Below are positions 5,598 to 6,484 of a DNA stretch of 6,484 bases, piece after piece. The notes below the pieces were generated by a model. It did not search any database. It was not told the origin of the DNA and was given only the letters and a program-made list of their open reading frames with translations. The number at the start of each line of letters is the position of its first letter. Position 1 is the stretch's first letter. The DNA comes from Candidatus Altarchaeota archaeon (GTDB lineage: Archaea > Altiarchaeota > Altiarchaeia > IMC4 > DAOVSA01): NCBI GenBank assembly GCA_030633635.1, contig DAOVSA010000034.1, positions 1-6,484 of the forward strand. Direction: 5' to 3'. Position numbers and translations under genes: made by a program.

Positions 5598-6484
5598 TCA
5601 GTACATGCCCCCCATACCGGGTGGCATTCCTCCTGCTCCGGGCATCTCTGGTGCTCCTCCGCCCTTACCCATCTTGGATACTGCGATGACATCATCGATT
5701 CTCAGGACCATATGTGCTGCTTCACTCGCAGACTTTATAGCCTGGGTCTTTATTTTCAACGGTTCAATGACGCCCATATTATATAAATCAGCTATCTTTC
5801 TATCGATGACTGCAATACCAATATTAACGTCTCCCTTTGCATGTTTTTCTCTCAATTCAACCAGTGTATCTATTGCATCCATTCCTGCAGACTGTGCCAG
5901 AGTTTTTGGTATTATCTCTACTGAATCCGCAAAAGCACCTATCGCAAGTTGTTCTCTACCGCCAATGGTCTTTGCATATTCTCTTAACTGCTCTGCTACT
6001 TCGATTTCCGGGGCACCGCCACCGGTAACAAATTTTCCAATCTCTACTGCGGCTGCAACACCACCTATTGCATCTTCAACTGCTCTTTCTACTTCATCAA
6101 CTACGTGCTCTGTTCCGCCCCTGATTAACAAACTAACCGCCTTTGGATTGGGACAATCCCTGACAAAAATCATCTCATCTCCGGATATTTTTGTCTCCTC
6201 AACCACCTTGGCTTCACCTAAATCCTCATCGCTAAGCTCTTTGATAGTTGTTACCACATTTGCACCGGTTGCTTTCGCTAATTTCTCCATATCTGACTTT
6301 TTTACCCTTCTGGCTGTGAGTATGCCTTTCTTTGCCAAAAAATGTTGTGCCAGATCATCTATCCCCTTCTGACAAAACAGAACGTTTGCACCACTCTCCT
6401 CGACCTGACTCACCATTTCCCTCAGCATATCCTCCTCTTGTTTAACAAATGCCTGTAACTGGTCCGGAGATGTTATTTGAATCT
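5598..6484 (-). CDS. Thermosome subunit (group II chaperonin), 5' end outside window
   Basis: The frame continues to the right edge of the window, so the Met at 6428 is internal: upstream codons read [18 protein letters not shown], typical chaperonin sequence. About 294 C-terminal residues of a protein normally near 550 are visible, covering the rest of the apical domain, the second intermediate segment and the C-terminal equatorial domain. Recognisable segments are [41 protein letters not shown] with the likely catalytic Asp (codon 6072-6074, equivalent to GroEL Asp398), [19 protein letters not shown], and [26 protein letters not shown]. The tail ends in the Gly/Met-rich [13 protein letters not shown], lining the folding chamber. 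The protein assembles into a double-ring ATP-dependent cytoplasmic foldase. The GDGTT nucleotide-binding motif is expected in the missing half. Which paralogue (alpha, beta or other) cannot be decided. Confidence 0.96.
   Translation of the reverse strand, partial: IQITSPDQLQAFVKQEEDMLREMVSQVEESGANVLFCQKGIDDLAQHFLAKKGILTARRVKKSDMEKLAKATGANVVTTIKELSDEDLGEAKVVEETKISGDEMIFVRDCPNPKAVSLLIRGGTEHVVDEVERAVEDAIGGVAAAVEIGKFVTGGGAPEIEVAEQLREYAKTIGGREQLAIGAFADSVEIIPKTLAQSAGMDAIDTLVELREKHAKGDVNIGIAVIDRKIADLYNMGVIEPLKIKTQAIKSASEAAHMVLRIDDVIAVSKMGKGGGAPEMPGAGGMPPGMGGMY

Noticed and set aside
5474..5695. Minus-strand open frame across the thermosome 3' end and the T-rich spacer
   Set aside because: It overlaps the thermosome gene in another frame and its second half is merely translated T-rich sequence (Phe/Leu/Ile), not a credible membrane protein.
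5590..6372. A 260-codon open frame on the + strand opposite the thermosome gene
   Set aside because: The minus strand encodes an unmistakable chaperonin; the + strand product is a low-complexity Ser/Ala/Pro/Ile shadow with no recognisable motif.
6426..6428. ATG at 6428 as the thermosome start, preceded by GAGGAGGAT
   Set aside because: The frame stays open to the window edge with chaperonin-like sequence, and the protein would lack its N-terminal half including GDGTT; the apparent Shine-Dalgarno simply encodes Glu-Glu-Asp.

Overview
This window comes from an archaeon, most likely a euryarchaeon of moderate to low GC. The evidence is archaeal-type information-processing genes (Rpo7, Spt4, S24e, S27ae), a group II chaperonin (thermosome), an archaeal DUF359 dephospho-CoA kinase, GGTGA-type Shine-Dalgarno sites and AT-rich archaeal-style promoter regions. 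The order rpo7-spt4-DUF359-rps24e-rps27ae is a known conserved archaeal cluster. The membrane pyrophosphatase would suit a methanogen or ANME-like lineage, but the sequence alone does not settle the lineage.

Layout: a 3' fragment of an unrecognised membrane protein on the + strand (1-171) converges on a long run of minus-strand genes. In transcription order (right to left) these are: a thermosome subunit whose N-terminal half lies beyond the window (5598-6484); a 148-bp spacer with T-rich tracts, a perfect 7-bp inverted repeat and a TATA-like element; a membrane-bound pyrophosphatase, hppA (3467-5449); an 87-bp spacer mostly made of a 24-bp tandem repeat; then rpo7, spt4, the DUF359 kinase, rps24e, rps27ae, a small membrane protein and a DUF429 protein.

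The rpo7-to-DUF429 genes are very tightly packed. Four junctions are 4-bp ATGA overlaps and one is a 1-bp gap; only the DUF359-rps24e junction has real spacing (39 bp). The cluster therefore looks like one operon joining RNA polymerase stalk and elongation functions, CoA synthesis and two small-subunit ribosomal proteins, followed by two poorly characterised genes that appear translationally coupled to them.

The most distinctive non-coding signal is the tandem repeat at 3383-3478. Each copy carries a GGTGAT Shine-Dalgarno core, an AT-rich TATA-like stretch and stops in all three minus-strand frames. The copy farthest from rpo7 is altered and supplies the last three codons and stop of hppA. 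I saw no mobile element, CRISPR array, tRNA or rRNA, and no clear new multi-gene system. The points most worth checking are the repeat, the hppA ion-specificity residues, the inverted repeat upstream of hppA, and the two uncharacterised genes at the operon end.
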